A program made the translations under genes and the position numbers. The notes under the pieces are model-generated. The model was not told the origin of the DNA and searched no databases. It saw nothing but the letters and a program-made list of their open reading frames with translations. This document shows positions 36,674-44,494 of a stretch of 52,540 nucleotides of DNA, piece after piece. The DNA comes from Fibrobacterota bacterium (lineage in GTDB: Bacteria; Fibrobacterota; Fibrobacteria; UBA5070): the NCBI GenBank assembly GCA_029557215.1, contig JAKPQQ010000256.1, positions 1 to 52,540 of the forward strand. Direction: 5' to 3'. The stretch's first letter is position 1. Each line of letters opens with the position of its first letter.

Positions 36674-37480
36674 ATGGGAGCGCCTCCCTTCTTCTTGACT
36701 CAAGCCCGGACCACAACGACACCTTCCCGGCTTCGCGGTTGCAAACGGATCCTGATCGCCCTGGATTACGCGGGGACGATCTGCGAGATCGACAACGACC
36801 GCTGCCCACCGGAAATCGTGCATGTGCTCAACCGACTGTCGCAGATGCCGCAGGTGACGCTGGCGTTGGTGACCGGTTGCTGCGGATCCGAACTTGCCCG
36901 CATCACGCGCGACCTGCCCCCCTGCTGGACGATTTCCGACCACGGGCGCGCCTGCATTTCGCCCGACGGCCGACCGGTCCTCGATTGGCCTTCCAACGCA
37001 GCGGGCAACGGCCCGGTGGAACGAGCTTGGCTGCAGGCCGAAGACCAGCTCAGGGGTCTTCCCGTGCGGTTGCAGCGCAAGCGTTTCTCCGTGGCGGTCC
37101 ACGTGCCCGACGCGATGGCGGCCATCGACCAATCGCGTCTGCTCCAGTGGACCAACACCTGCCGCAGTTTTGGACTGGAAATCCTTCCGGGTCGGCGCAT
37201 CACCGAAGCCTTGGTTCCCGGATTCGACAAGCGCCGGGCCTTGCTCCGGTTGTCGGCGCATCTGCGCAGCGATTTCCGGATCTTCGCGGGCGACGACGTC
37301 TCCGATCTCACCACGCTTTCCGAGGTCGCCGCCCGACCCGATGGAATCGGGATCTACGTGGCATCACGGCAGCGCCCGGAGGCCGGAACCAAGGTGACGA
37401 CCACCGTGGAAGGACCGATCGGCCTGGCGGCGGCTCTGGGCGAAATCGCCGACCTTCTGGAAGGTGTTCCCGGAACCTAG
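36674..37480 (+). CDS. trehalose-phosphatase-like HAD protein, altered active site
   Basis: The 268-residue protein has the OtsB-type HAD layout: motif I LIALDYAGTICEI at residues 28-40, a cap region, FSVAVHVPDA, GLEILPGRRITEALVPGFDK with the motif III Lys, and motif IV IFAGDDVSDLTTL. In trehalose-6-phosphate phosphatases motif I is DYDGT; here the second Asp is Ala33 (DYAGT). The lost residue normally acts as general acid/base, so activity may be weak or gone. The nucleophile D31 and the motif IV acids remain. No OtsA synthase is nearby. The ATG at 36674 has no clear Shine-Dalgarno. The stop overlaps the 5' extension of the downstream dus frame. Confidence 0.78.
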   Translation: MGAPPFFLTQARTTTTPSRLRGCKRILIALDYAGTICEIDNDRCPPEIVHVLNRLSQMPQVTLALVTGCCGSELARITRDLPPCWTISDHGRACISPDGRPVLDWPSNAAGNGPVERAWLQAEDQLRGLPVRLQRKRFSVAVHVPDAMAAIDQSRLLQWTNTCRSFGLEILPGRRITEALVPGFDKRRALLRLSAHLRSDFRIFAGDDVSDLTTLSEVAARPDGIGIYVASRQRPEAGTKVTTTVEGPIGLAAALGEIADLLEGVPGT

Positions 37481-37520
37481 GGTTTCCGACGGCGACAAAT
37501 CCTACTTTGCCGCCCACACC

Positions 37521-38711
37521 ATGATCCGAGCCGACGTCTGCCAGCCTTGCACCGGGGACTACTCCCCCATCTCCCTTCCGGGCGCCGGAAGCTGGACTCC
37601 GGCAGGCCAGCCTGCCGTGGACCCGTCCACGCCGTTCGCCAAGGAATTCACCTACCAAGGACTGCGGGTGTACCCCAACGTGTACCTGGCTCCCATGGAG
37701 GGCGTCACCGACCCGTCGTTCCGACGCCTGTGCAAGCGCCTGGCCGGCGGACGCATGGGCATGCTGGTGTCGGAATTCGTCAGCATCGAGGGCCTCACGC
37801 GGTTCAATCCGCGCACCGAAGAAAAGACCCGGTTCTACCCCGAGGAAATGCCCTTCACGGTGCAGTTGTTCGGGGCCGAACCCGAGCGCATGGGTTGGGC
37901 GGCCAAGCGGGTGGAGGAATCCGGCGCGGCGGCGGTGGAGATCAACTGCGGCTGCCCCGTCCCCAAGGTCGTGAAGAAGGGCGGCGGTTCGGGCCTGCTC
38001 AAGGATCTGCCGCTGCTTGCCGAAATCTGCACCTCGGTGCGAAAGAGCGTTTCCATTCCCTGCTCCATCAAGGTGCGGGTGGGATGGAGCGACGACCACG
38101 TGACCTTGTTCGAGACCGTGAAGATCGCCCAGGATTGCGGCATGGGTCTGATCGTGGTGCACGGTCGCACCCGCGCCCAGGGCTACAAGGGATGGGCCAA
38201 CTGGGACCTGATCGGCGAGGCCAAGAGCCGCGCCAAGATCCCCCTGGTGGGCAACGGCGACGTGAGCACCTGGCAGGGCGCCGTGGACCGGCTCCAGCGC
38301 TACGGTGTGGATGGCGTGTTGGCCGGACGCGGAGCGATGCACAACCCCTGGTTGTTCGCGCAGATCGCCGACTTCTACGAAGGCAAGACTCCCGCTCCGC
38401 CGACCTTGCAGCAGCACCGCGAGGTCTTCCGTCTGTACGAATCGCTCCTGCGCGAGGAAATGGACCACGAAGGCCGGATCCTGGGCAAACTCAAGCAATT
38501 CTCGGCGCGTTGCATGAAGGGCTTCCGAGGCGTCGCGACAGCCCGCATGGACCTGTTGCGGTCGGAATCCGTCGGCCAGTACCAGGACATCGCCGACGCC
38601 TACTTCGAGTCGCTGGAACGCGACGGCGGCGCCGAATGGGATCCCGGCGCGGTGCGCGAACTCAACGGCAAGAACGCCACCGAACCCGAGGCCGGTGCCC
38701 AGCATTGGTAG
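37521..38711 (+). CDS. tRNA-dihydrouridine synthase
   Basis: Dus enzymes reduce uridines in tRNA with FMN and NADPH. The protein of about 396 residues has the TIM-barrel signatures LAPMEGVTDPSFRRL, VQLFGAEPERM, EINCGCPVPKVVKKGGGSGLL with the active-site Cys, VVHGRTRAQGYKG and VGNGDV, then a helical C-terminal domain. An N-terminal extension of about 45 residues (MIRADVCQPCTGDYSPISL) precedes the barrel and looks unstructured. A GTG at 37464 would extend the frame by 19 residues into the upstream gene; the ATG at 37521 is preferred. Which Dus subgroup it belongs to cannot be settled by eye. A repeat element follows the stop. Confidence 0.93.
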   Translation: MIRADVCQPCTGDYSPISLPGAGSWTPAGQPAVDPSTPFAKEFTYQGLRVYPNVYLAPMEGVTDPSFRRLCKRLAGGRMGMLVSEFVSIEGLTRFNPRTEEKTRFYPEEMPFTVQLFGAEPERMGWAAKRVEESGAAAVEINCGCPVPKVVKKGGGSGLLKDLPLLAEICTSVRKSVSIPCSIKVRVGWSDDHVTLFETVKIAQDCGMGLIVVHGRTRAQGYKGWANWDLIGEAKSRAKIPLVGNGDVSTWQGAVDRLQRYGVDGVLAGRGAMHNPWLFAQIADFYEGKTPAPPTLQQHREVFRLYESLLREEMDHEGRILGKLKQFSARCMKGFRGVATARMDLLRSESVGQYQDIADAYFESLERDGGAEWDPGAVRELNGKNATEPEAGAQHW

Positions 38712-38730
38712 GGACCGCACTCATTCCGCC

Positions 38731-38900
38731 GCCCTTCGACTCCGCTCAGGGAACGGCGGAATCGTCCAATCCTTCGGGTCTGATTCCCCGAAACTTGGCT
38801 TTGTAGACCCGACATCGCCTTCGCGCTTTGGATATGGTCTGGCGCGAGTAGGTTCAACGGTCGCCTACTCCGGATCGGTCCCTGAGCGGAGTCGAAGGGC
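38731..38900. repeat. 170-bp element with 22-base perfect inverted ends
   Basis: A 22-base sequence centred on CTTCGACTCCGCTCAG (38731-38752) recurs as its exact reverse complement at 38879-38900. The 126 bases between hold no gene. The layout is that of a small non-autonomous inverted-repeat element, although I see no target duplication. The right end lies inside the 3' end of the TIGR01212 gene and encodes part of its last residues. Related CTCCGCTCAGG hairpins occur between genes in many bacteria. Confidence 0.6.
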
Positions 38901-39839
38901 CGATCCCTGTCGCGTCCCTCTCCGACGCAGCACCGATTCGATCCGGTTGAGCACGTCCCATTTCTTGGCGCACCAGGCGGGAGCCAGCAGCAGGTCTTCC
39001 GAACAGGTTCCCGTGAGGCGATGGAACACGATGTCCGGCGGGGTGCGCTCGATCAGGTCGGCGGTCCATTCGGCGTAGTCGGACAGCGACATCGGCGCGT
39101 AGTCGCCGGCACGCCACTGGGCCGCAAGCAGACTGGAGCGGACCACGTGCAAGGGATGGATCTTCAGGCCGTCCACACCCGCGTCGACCACCATGCGATG
39201 GCTTTCCAGGGCATGCCCCCGGTCTTCGCCGGGCAAGCCCAGGATCAGGTGGCAACAGACGGGCAACCCCAACGCGCGGGCCCTGCGCGAAGCCTCGAAG
39301 TAGACGTCAGAACCGTGGCCGCGATTCACACGCTCCAGCGTGTGGTCGAACACCGTCTGCAATCCCAGCTCCAGCCACACCAGGTGGCCTTCGTCCCGGA
39401 TGCGGGCCAGGAGTTCCAGCACGCCTTCGCCCAGGCAATCGGGACGCGTCCCGATGGAAAGCCCCACGCACCCCGGAAACGACAAAGATTGTCGATACAG
39501 GGAGTCGAGCCGGTCCAGGCGATCGTAGGTGTTGGTGTAGGCCTGGAAATACGCCAGGTACCTGCGCGCCCCCGTGCGTTTGGCCACCACTGCGGCGCCG
39601 CGCGACATCTGCTCCAGGACGTCGGGCCTGGCCTTGGCCGAAGGCGCGAACGACTCGTTGTTGCAGAACGTGCATCCGCCGTGGCCCAGCGAGCCGTCGC
39701 GGTTGGGGCAGGTGAACCCGGTGTCCAAGGCCAGCTTGTGGACGCGTTCGCAGTACCGTTCCCGGAGTTCGGTTCCGAGCGTGCGGACAAGTTCTGCCAG
39801 TGTGCGGGATCCCGGCGTCTGGGCTCCCTCAGCGCGCAC
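38865..39839 (-). CDS. TIGR01212-family radical SAM protein
   Basis: The 324-residue protein has RYCERVHKLALDTGFTCPNRDG followed by GGCTFC, the radical SAM cysteines of the TIGR01212 family. Further signatures are AYFQAYTNTYDRLDRL, GLSIGTRPDCLGEGVLELL, VWLELGLQTVFDHTLERVNRGH and HLILGLPGED. Its reaction is unknown, though the family is related to the Elp3/MiaB-type tRNA-modifying enzymes. The start overlaps the PtsP gene by 11 bases. The C-terminus is odd: the last dozen residues (GSALRLRSGTDPE) are encoded by an inverted-repeat element, so the original stop has probably been replaced. Confidence 0.9.
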   Translation of the reverse strand: MRAEGAQTPGSRTLAELVRTLGTELRERYCERVHKLALDTGFTCPNRDGSLGHGGCTFCNNESFAPSAKARPDVLEQMSRGAAVVAKRTGARRYLAYFQAYTNTYDRLDRLDSLYRQSLSFPGCVGLSIGTRPDCLGEGVLELLARIRDEGHLVWLELGLQTVFDHTLERVNRGHGSDVYFEASRRARALGLPVCCHLILGLPGEDRGHALESHRMVVDAGVDGLKIHPLHVVRSSLLAAQWRAGDYAPMSLSDYAEWTADLIERTPPDIVFHRLTGTCSEDLLLAPAWCAKKWDVLNRIESVLRRRGTRQGSALRLRSGTDPE

Positions 39840-42195
39840 CGGCGAAGAGCCTTTCCGCTTCGGGCGGGACCCGAAGGTTCTGGTGGAGGTAGCGGTTCAC
39901 TTCGCTCGCGGTGGCCAGCTTGCGCGCGCCGCCGGCGATCTCCTTGAGTTCGGGCAGGGTGTAGCCCCGCAGGAGCACCTTGGTGCGCGGGATGTAGCGG
40001 CTGTCCATGGACAACACGTCGACCTGGATTCCGGCCAGGTACAGCGCGCAGGCGGGGTCGGCGGCCATCTCGCCGCAGACGGAAACCGGCAAACCGGCCT
40101 TGGTGGCTTCCCAGGCGAGCCGCCCCAGGAGCGAGAACAGGGCTGGATGGTAGTTGCTGGCGAGTTCGGCGACCTTGCGGTTGCCGCGATCGGCCGCCAC
40201 CGTGTACTGCAGCAGATCGTTGGTGCCCACGGACAAGTAGTCGACCAGCCGCGACAAGTGGCCCGCGATCTCCACCGCCGCGGGGACCTCGATCATGGCG
40301 CCGATGTCGATTTCTTCGTTGAAGGGGGTGCCTCGCGAACGGAGTTCGGCCCGGGCGAGATCCACCTGGCGAAGCACTTCCTTCATCTCGTCCACGGCCG
40401 AGATCATGGGGAACAGGATCCGTCCCTTTTTGCCTTCGCAGGCCCGCAAAAGCGCGCGCAACTGCGTGCGGAACAGTTCGGGATGCGCCAGCGACAACCG
40501 GATGGAGCGCTGGCCCAGAAACGGGTTGTCTTCCAGTTCGCGGGATTCCTGTTCGTTGTGCAGGAATTGCGCGATCTTGTCGCCGCCCAGGTCCAGGGTC
40601 CGGAAGGTGATGGAACGGTCGGGGAAGTCTTCGAAGGCCTTCTGGTAGACGGCCACCTGCTGGGCTTCGGTGGGCGCGTCGCGCCGCATCAGGTACGGGA
40701 ATTCGGTGCGGTAGAGCCCGATTCCGTCGGCACCTCGCCGACGCGCCACGGGGATCTCGCGCAACAATCCCACGTTGGCGCAGATCTGGATGTATTCGCC
40801 CGACGCCAGCTGGCAGGGTCCCAGGAGGGAGCGGTCCTCCCCCACCTCCACGCGGGCCTCTTCGATCTCCGAGACCTTGCGGTATTCTTCCAGGACTGCG
40901 TTGGTCGGGTGGACGAACACGTTGCCCACCACGGCGTCCACCAGGATCTGGGAACCCTGTTCGACTTCCGTGACGGCACCGCCGACCCCGGTGATGGCCG
41001 GAAGGTTCAAGGCCCGGGACATCAGGCTCACGTGGCTGGTGATGCCGCCTTCGCCGATGACGAACGCCTTGGCGCCGCGGCTGGCCAGCAGCACGAGATC
41101 GCCCGGCGACAGCGCGTGGGCGAACACGATGGAACCTCGTGGATCGGTTTCGGCGGTGGATTCCCCCAGGAGTTTTCCCACCAGCATGCGTCCGATGTCC
41201 CCGAAATCCGCCGCCCGTTCGCGCAGGTAGTCGGACTTGGCCTGGCGCATCACGCCCACCAAGTGCTCGACCGAATCGTGGATGGCCAAGGCGGCGCTCT
41301 GACCGGTCCCGATCCGCTGGAACACGCCGTTGCGGAAGACCGGGTCGTTCAACAGCAGGGTCTGGGCCCCGAACAGGTAGGACAATTCCTGTCCAACCAG
41401 TTCCACGGCGGTGGCCTCGCAGCGGTGGATCTCGTCGAGGCTCTTTTCCAAGGCGCGGTCGAACGAGGCCTTTTCCTCGTCGGGTCCCAGCGAGGCGATG
41501 GCCACAAGCTGGTCGCGTTCCACGATGCGGCCGTGGCAATACGCCGGCCCGAGCATCATGCCCGGCGCCGCGGTGAACCCGCGCAGCACCTGCATTTCGC
41601 CGCGCGGAACGAATCCGGTCCCGGACGAACCTCTGTCGCCGGGTTCGCTGTCCAGGATCCTGAGCTGGCGCTCGCGTTCGCCCGTGCCCTGCTCCAGCGC
41701 GTCCAGCAGGCGCGCGCTTTCCAGCACCGCCGACAGCTGGGAGGCCAAGGCGACCAGGAGCATCTCGGTTTCCGGAGGCTGCACCTCTTCGCGAGGCGAG
41801 CGCACCACGATCACGCCGTTGCAGCGACCGCGCGCCACCAGCGGAACGCCCAGGTAGGACAGGAGCTTGTCTTCCTGCAATTGCGCGAACCGCCTGAACC
41901 CGGGAGTGCGCGGCCCGTTGGCGACGTTGAGGCTTTCGCTGGTCTGGGCGACCATGCCGGTCAGGCCTTCGCCGAGCTCCAACCGCACGTCCACCGTTCG
42001 CGAAGTGGAAGACGTCGCCGCCAGGGTCAGGACCGAGGTCTCGGGGTCGGAGAAGTACAGGTTGCACTGGTCGCCGCCCAGGTGTTCGGACACCAGCCGA
42101 ACCACGTGGGTTGCGATTTCGCCGATGCCCTGGGCCCTGGACAAGACCCGCGCGAAATCGGAAAGAAGCGACAGCGACCGGGATGGGACCTCCAT
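39829..42195 (-). CDS. ptsP: GAF-domain phosphoenolpyruvate-protein phosphotransferase
   Basis: This 788-residue protein resembles PtsP (enzyme I-Ntr). Residues about 5-165 are a GAF domain (ATHVVRLVSEHLGGDQCNLYFSD). Residues from about 205 are enzyme I-like, with the phospho-His at H388 in GGITSHVSLMSRALNLPAI. The PEP-binding barrel shows GIGLYRTEFPYL, FRTLDLGGDK, GRILFPMIS and the Cys-containing CGEMAADP. It transfers phosphate from PEP to an HPr/NPr-like carrier, usually for regulation. No carrier or EIIA gene is in the window. Its ATG abuts the TAG of the upstream PfkB gene with no base between, and it overlaps the radical SAM gene by 11 bases. Confidence 0.92.
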   Translation of the reverse strand: MEVPSRSLSLLSDFARVLSRAQGIGEIATHVVRLVSEHLGGDQCNLYFSDPETSVLTLAATSSTSRTVDVRLELGEGLTGMVAQTSESLNVANGPRTPGFRRFAQLQEDKLLSYLGVPLVARGRCNGVIVVRSPREEVQPPETEMLLVALASQLSAVLESARLLDALEQGTGERERQLRILDSEPGDRGSSGTGFVPRGEMQVLRGFTAAPGMMLGPAYCHGRIVERDQLVAIASLGPDEEKASFDRALEKSLDEIHRCEATAVELVGQELSYLFGAQTLLLNDPVFRNGVFQRIGTGQSAALAIHDSVEHLVGVMRQAKSDYLRERAADFGDIGRMLVGKLLGESTAETDPRGSIVFAHALSPGDLVLLASRGAKAFVIGEGGITSHVSLMSRALNLPAITGVGGAVTEVEQGSQILVDAVVGNVFVHPTNAVLEEYRKVSEIEEARVEVGEDRSLLGPCQLASGEYIQICANVGLLREIPVARRRGADGIGLYRTEFPYLMRRDAPTEAQQVAVYQKAFEDFPDRSITFRTLDLGGDKIAQFLHNEQESRELEDNPFLGQRSIRLSLAHPELFRTQLRALLRACEGKKGRILFPMISAVDEMKEVLRQVDLARAELRSRGTPFNEEIDIGAMIEVPAAVEIAGHLSRLVDYLSVGTNDLLQYTVAADRGNRKVAELASNYHPALFSLLGRLAWEATKAGLPVSVCGEMAADPACALYLAGIQVDVLSMDSRYIPRTKVLLRGYTLPELKEIAGGARKLATASEVNRYLHQNLRVPPEAERLFAGAR

Positions 42196-43170
42196 CTAGG
42201 CGGCCCGGTGGATCCTGTCCCAACCCGCCTCGGGAATCTGCGCGCCCAACACTTGGATGACTTCGGCCGCGACGGATCCCGCCAGATGGCCTGCCTTGGA
42301 TAGATCCCAACCGCGATCCAGACCGGCGAACAATCCTGCCGCCCAAAGATCGCCCGCGCCCGTGGTGTCCACGACCTTGGGGACGCTGGCGGCGGGAACG
42401 ACCGCGCGCTTGTGGCCTTCGGCCAGCAACGCGCCGCGAGCGCCCAGCTTCACGACCGCGAGGTCCACGTGCTGCGAGATCCATTCCAGGCTTGGTTCGG
42501 GATCGGTTTCGGTGAGGGCCTTGGATTCGTCTTCGTTGGCCAAGAGCGCCGAAATCCGTCCGGCGCCCAGGAGGTTGCGGATGTGGTCGCGGAAGATCTG
42601 CACCACGTCGAACGAGCCGCAATCCAGCGCGACGGGGATCCCGGCGTGGTTGGCCTTGTCGAGCACGGCGTCGAAGAACGGGGTGTTGAACAGCAGGTAG
42701 CCTTCGATGTACACCAGCCCCACGCCTTCGAACGAAACCTGGGCGAGATCGGAAGGGGCGAATTCGGCGCTGGCTCCCAGCGAAGTGAACATGGTCCGCT
42801 GCGCGTCGGGTGTGACCGCCGACAGCACGCAACCGGTATCCTGGGTTCCGCGAACCAGCGACAATTCCAGTCCGGCGCCGCGCAAGGAGGCTTCCAGCCG
42901 GTCGCCGCGTTCGTCGGGACCGCGCTTGCCCAGAAAACGCGCTTTGGATCCGAGCTTGGCCAAACCCACGAGCGTGTTGCAGGCCGAGCCTCCGGGAGCC
43001 TCCGACGGACTGGACGAAAGCTTGGCCAGCAGGTCGCGCTGGACCGGCGGATCGACGAGCGTCATGCCGCCCTTGGGACGTCCGCTTTGGGTGATGAAGG
43101 AATCGTCGACATGCGACAGGAGGTCCATCAAGGCCGCTCCGACGCCCAAAATCTGATTGTACTTGCTCAC
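42196..43170 (-). CDS. PfkB-family carbohydrate/nucleoside kinase
   Basis: This 324-residue protein is a ribokinase-fold (PfkB) kinase, closest in appearance to adenosine kinase-like members: ILGVGAALMDLLSHVDDSFI at the start, APGGSACNTLVGLAKLGSKARFLGKRGPDERG, and the C-terminal DTTGAGDLWAAGLFAGL with the catalytic Asp. The substrate could be adenosine, a sugar or another small alcohol. The start is GTG at 43170, overlapping the TGA of the upstream membrane-protein gene (GTGA, 43167-43170). Its TAG is followed immediately by the ptsP ATG. These junctions strongly support one operon. Confidence 0.9.
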   Translation of the reverse strand: MSKYNQILGVGAALMDLLSHVDDSFITQSGRPKGGMTLVDPPVQRDLLAKLSSSPSEAPGGSACNTLVGLAKLGSKARFLGKRGPDERGDRLEASLRGAGLELSLVRGTQDTGCVLSAVTPDAQRTMFTSLGASAEFAPSDLAQVSFEGVGLVYIEGYLLFNTPFFDAVLDKANHAGIPVALDCGSFDVVQIFRDHIRNLLGAGRISALLANEDESKALTETDPEPSLEWISQHVDLAVVKLGARGALLAEGHKRAVVPAASVPKVVDTTGAGDLWAAGLFAGLDRGWDLSKAGHLAGSVAAEVIQVLGAQIPEAGWDRIHRAA

Positions 43171-43733
43171 GGGGACGAAGGTACAAATCCCGACGCGTTC
43201 CGTCGGCCTCGGCGCTTCTTGTCGACGAAGGTTTCGCCGATCCAGGAAACGATCTTCCAGACGGAAACGGACACTTCCCAGTCCATGCTGCCACGAACCG
43301 GCCCCGGAGAAAAATCGGGAACCCACGCGAGCTTGCCGAACCCCACCATCCCTTGGACGATCGCCATCGCACCCGTGAAAGCTCCCAACGCCGCCGGATC
43401 CACGCCACCACAGCGAAGTTCCAGGCGACGCGTCACCAGGAACAGGAAGCTCTTCCCGCGCCCCACCGCCCAGATCAGGAAATCCAATCCAGGAAGTTCA
43501 CGCTTTTTGCGCGGGGCCGAAGGCTTCGGGGTCGGTTCGGATCCGGTCTTGGAAACGATCAACGAATCGAGCCATCCGAACAGTTTTTGGGCAAGCCAGC
43601 GGGACCGGCGCGATTTGCGTCCCGGAAAGACCAGGAGAGGCACTCCCCACAACCTGAACACGAATCGCAACGGATCGCGCTCCCCCCCGATCCAGGCCAG
43701 AGTGAACCGGAACCGGACCGGAAGAAAGACCAC
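43167..43733 (-). CDS. membrane protein resembling DUF2953, start uncertain
   Basis: The annotated frame begins at GTG 43733 and gives 188 residues. In the same frame the codons upstream, back to a TGA at 43791-43793, encode FLLSYALIFLGGFALCAIG, a clean membrane helix that runs into the GTG-started VFLPVRFRFTLAWIG. The helix probably belongs to the protein, yet no ATG, GTG or TTG codon precedes it; a CTG at 43785-43787 is the only likely initiator. The body resembles DUF2953 proteins (LELRCGGVDPAALGAFTGA), with low certainty. The gene lies between an MlaC-like gene and the PfkB kinase gene, which it overlaps by four bases. It is likely an inner-membrane protein. Confidence 0.6.
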   Translation of the reverse strand: MVFLPVRFRFTLAWIGGERDPLRFVFRLWGVPLLVFPGRKSRRSRWLAQKLFGWLDSLIVSKTGSEPTPKPSAPRKKRELPGLDFLIWAVGRGKSFLFLVTRRLELRCGGVDPAALGAFTGAMAIVQGMVGFGKLAWVPDFSPGPVRGSMDWEVSVSVWKIVSWIGETFVDKKRRGRRNASGFVPSSP

Positions 43734-43790
43734 CCCGATGGCGCAGAGGGCGAAGCCCCCCAGGAAGATCAGGGCGTAGGAAAGCAGGAA

Positions 43791-44369
43791 TCAGGCCCCG
43801 GCGTTCTTCCGAAGCCGCTTCATCAGGCCGTCGAAGCCTTCTTTGGCGACAATGGTGGAAAACTGGTCCCTGTAGCTGCGCAGCGAAGAGACTTCGTCCA
43901 GCACCAGGTCCCAGGCCTTCCAGGTGTCGCCTTCGGGAAAGAGCTTGTAGACGACCTTGGAGGACTTGCCCTTGTTGAAGACCTTGGCGGTGACCACGGT
44001 CTTGTCGCCCTTGCCGACCACCGGGGAGTACTTGGTGGAATCGGCGCGGTAGCTTTCCAAACGCTTGATGGAGGAGTTTTCCACCATGCGACGGAAAACC
44101 GCCACGAACGAATCCTGCTGGGGCTTCTTGAGGGTCGCCCAGGTCTTGCCCAAGGCTCTCTTGCCCAGTTCGGGAAAGCTGAACATGCCGTTGATCATCT
44201 GCTTGAGCGAGTCCTGCTGGGACTTGTCGGAAGGGCTGTAACGCTTGAGCATCGCCTGGAGTTCTTCGTCGTGGCGACGGACTTCCGAAACCGGATCGGC
44301 CTTCGGCGACGCGAAAGCGGAGGCGGCGACCAAGAGGCAGACGGCGATGATTTTCTTGTTGATGGACAT
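43791..44369 (-). CDS. MlaC/Ttg2D-like periplasmic lipid-binding protein
   Basis: This 192-residue protein has a signal peptide (INKKIIAVCLLVAASAFASP) and the MlaC fold: SFPELGKRALGKTWATLKKPQQDSFVAVFRRMVE is the family core, then VVTAKVFNKGKSSKVVYKLF and WKAWDLVLDEVSSLRSYRDQF. MlaC carries phospholipids between the membranes, normally with the MlaFEDB transporter. None of these partners is encoded here; instead a TolC-like gene lies upstream and a membrane-protein gene downstream. The ATG at 44369 has AAGGAT six bases before it. A TTGACA -35 element is found at 44457-44452. Confidence 0.85.
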   Translation of the reverse strand: MSINKKIIAVCLLVAASAFASPKADPVSEVRRHDEELQAMLKRYSPSDKSQQDSLKQMINGMFSFPELGKRALGKTWATLKKPQQDSFVAVFRRMVENSSIKRLESYRADSTKYSPVVGKGDKTVVTAKVFNKGKSSKVVYKLFPEGDTWKAWDLVLDEVSSLRSYRDQFSTIVAKEGFDGLMKRLRKNAGA

Positions 44370-44428
44370 TTTTGATCCTTGTCGAGACGGGTCGTTCCCA
44401 TTGACCACACAAAGAAGATACGCTCCAC

Positions 44429-44457
44429 AGGTCACACGGTTTCGGCCGCTCTGTCAA
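44429..44457 (-). promoter_or_regulatory. possible promoter upstream of the MlaC-like gene
   Basis: A consensus -35, TTGACA, at 44457-44452 is followed after 17 bases by TGACCT at 44434-44429, a weak -10. The position, about 60 bases before the start codon, is plausible. The poor -10 makes this tentative. Confidence 0.3.
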
Positions 44458-44494
44458 AGTCCCGTCGCAGCCAGGACACAAAACCAATGACGGC

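Noticed and set aside
39326..43411. A 1361-codon open frame on the minus strand
   Set aside because: It runs in another frame through the radical SAM, ptsP and kinase genes and its translation is Arg/Gly-rich without domains.
43734..43793. Stop-codon readthrough or selenocysteine at the MlaC TGA, fusing it to the membrane protein
   Set aside because: MlaC ends naturally at this point, and no SECIS-like hairpin is evident; a new start is simpler.
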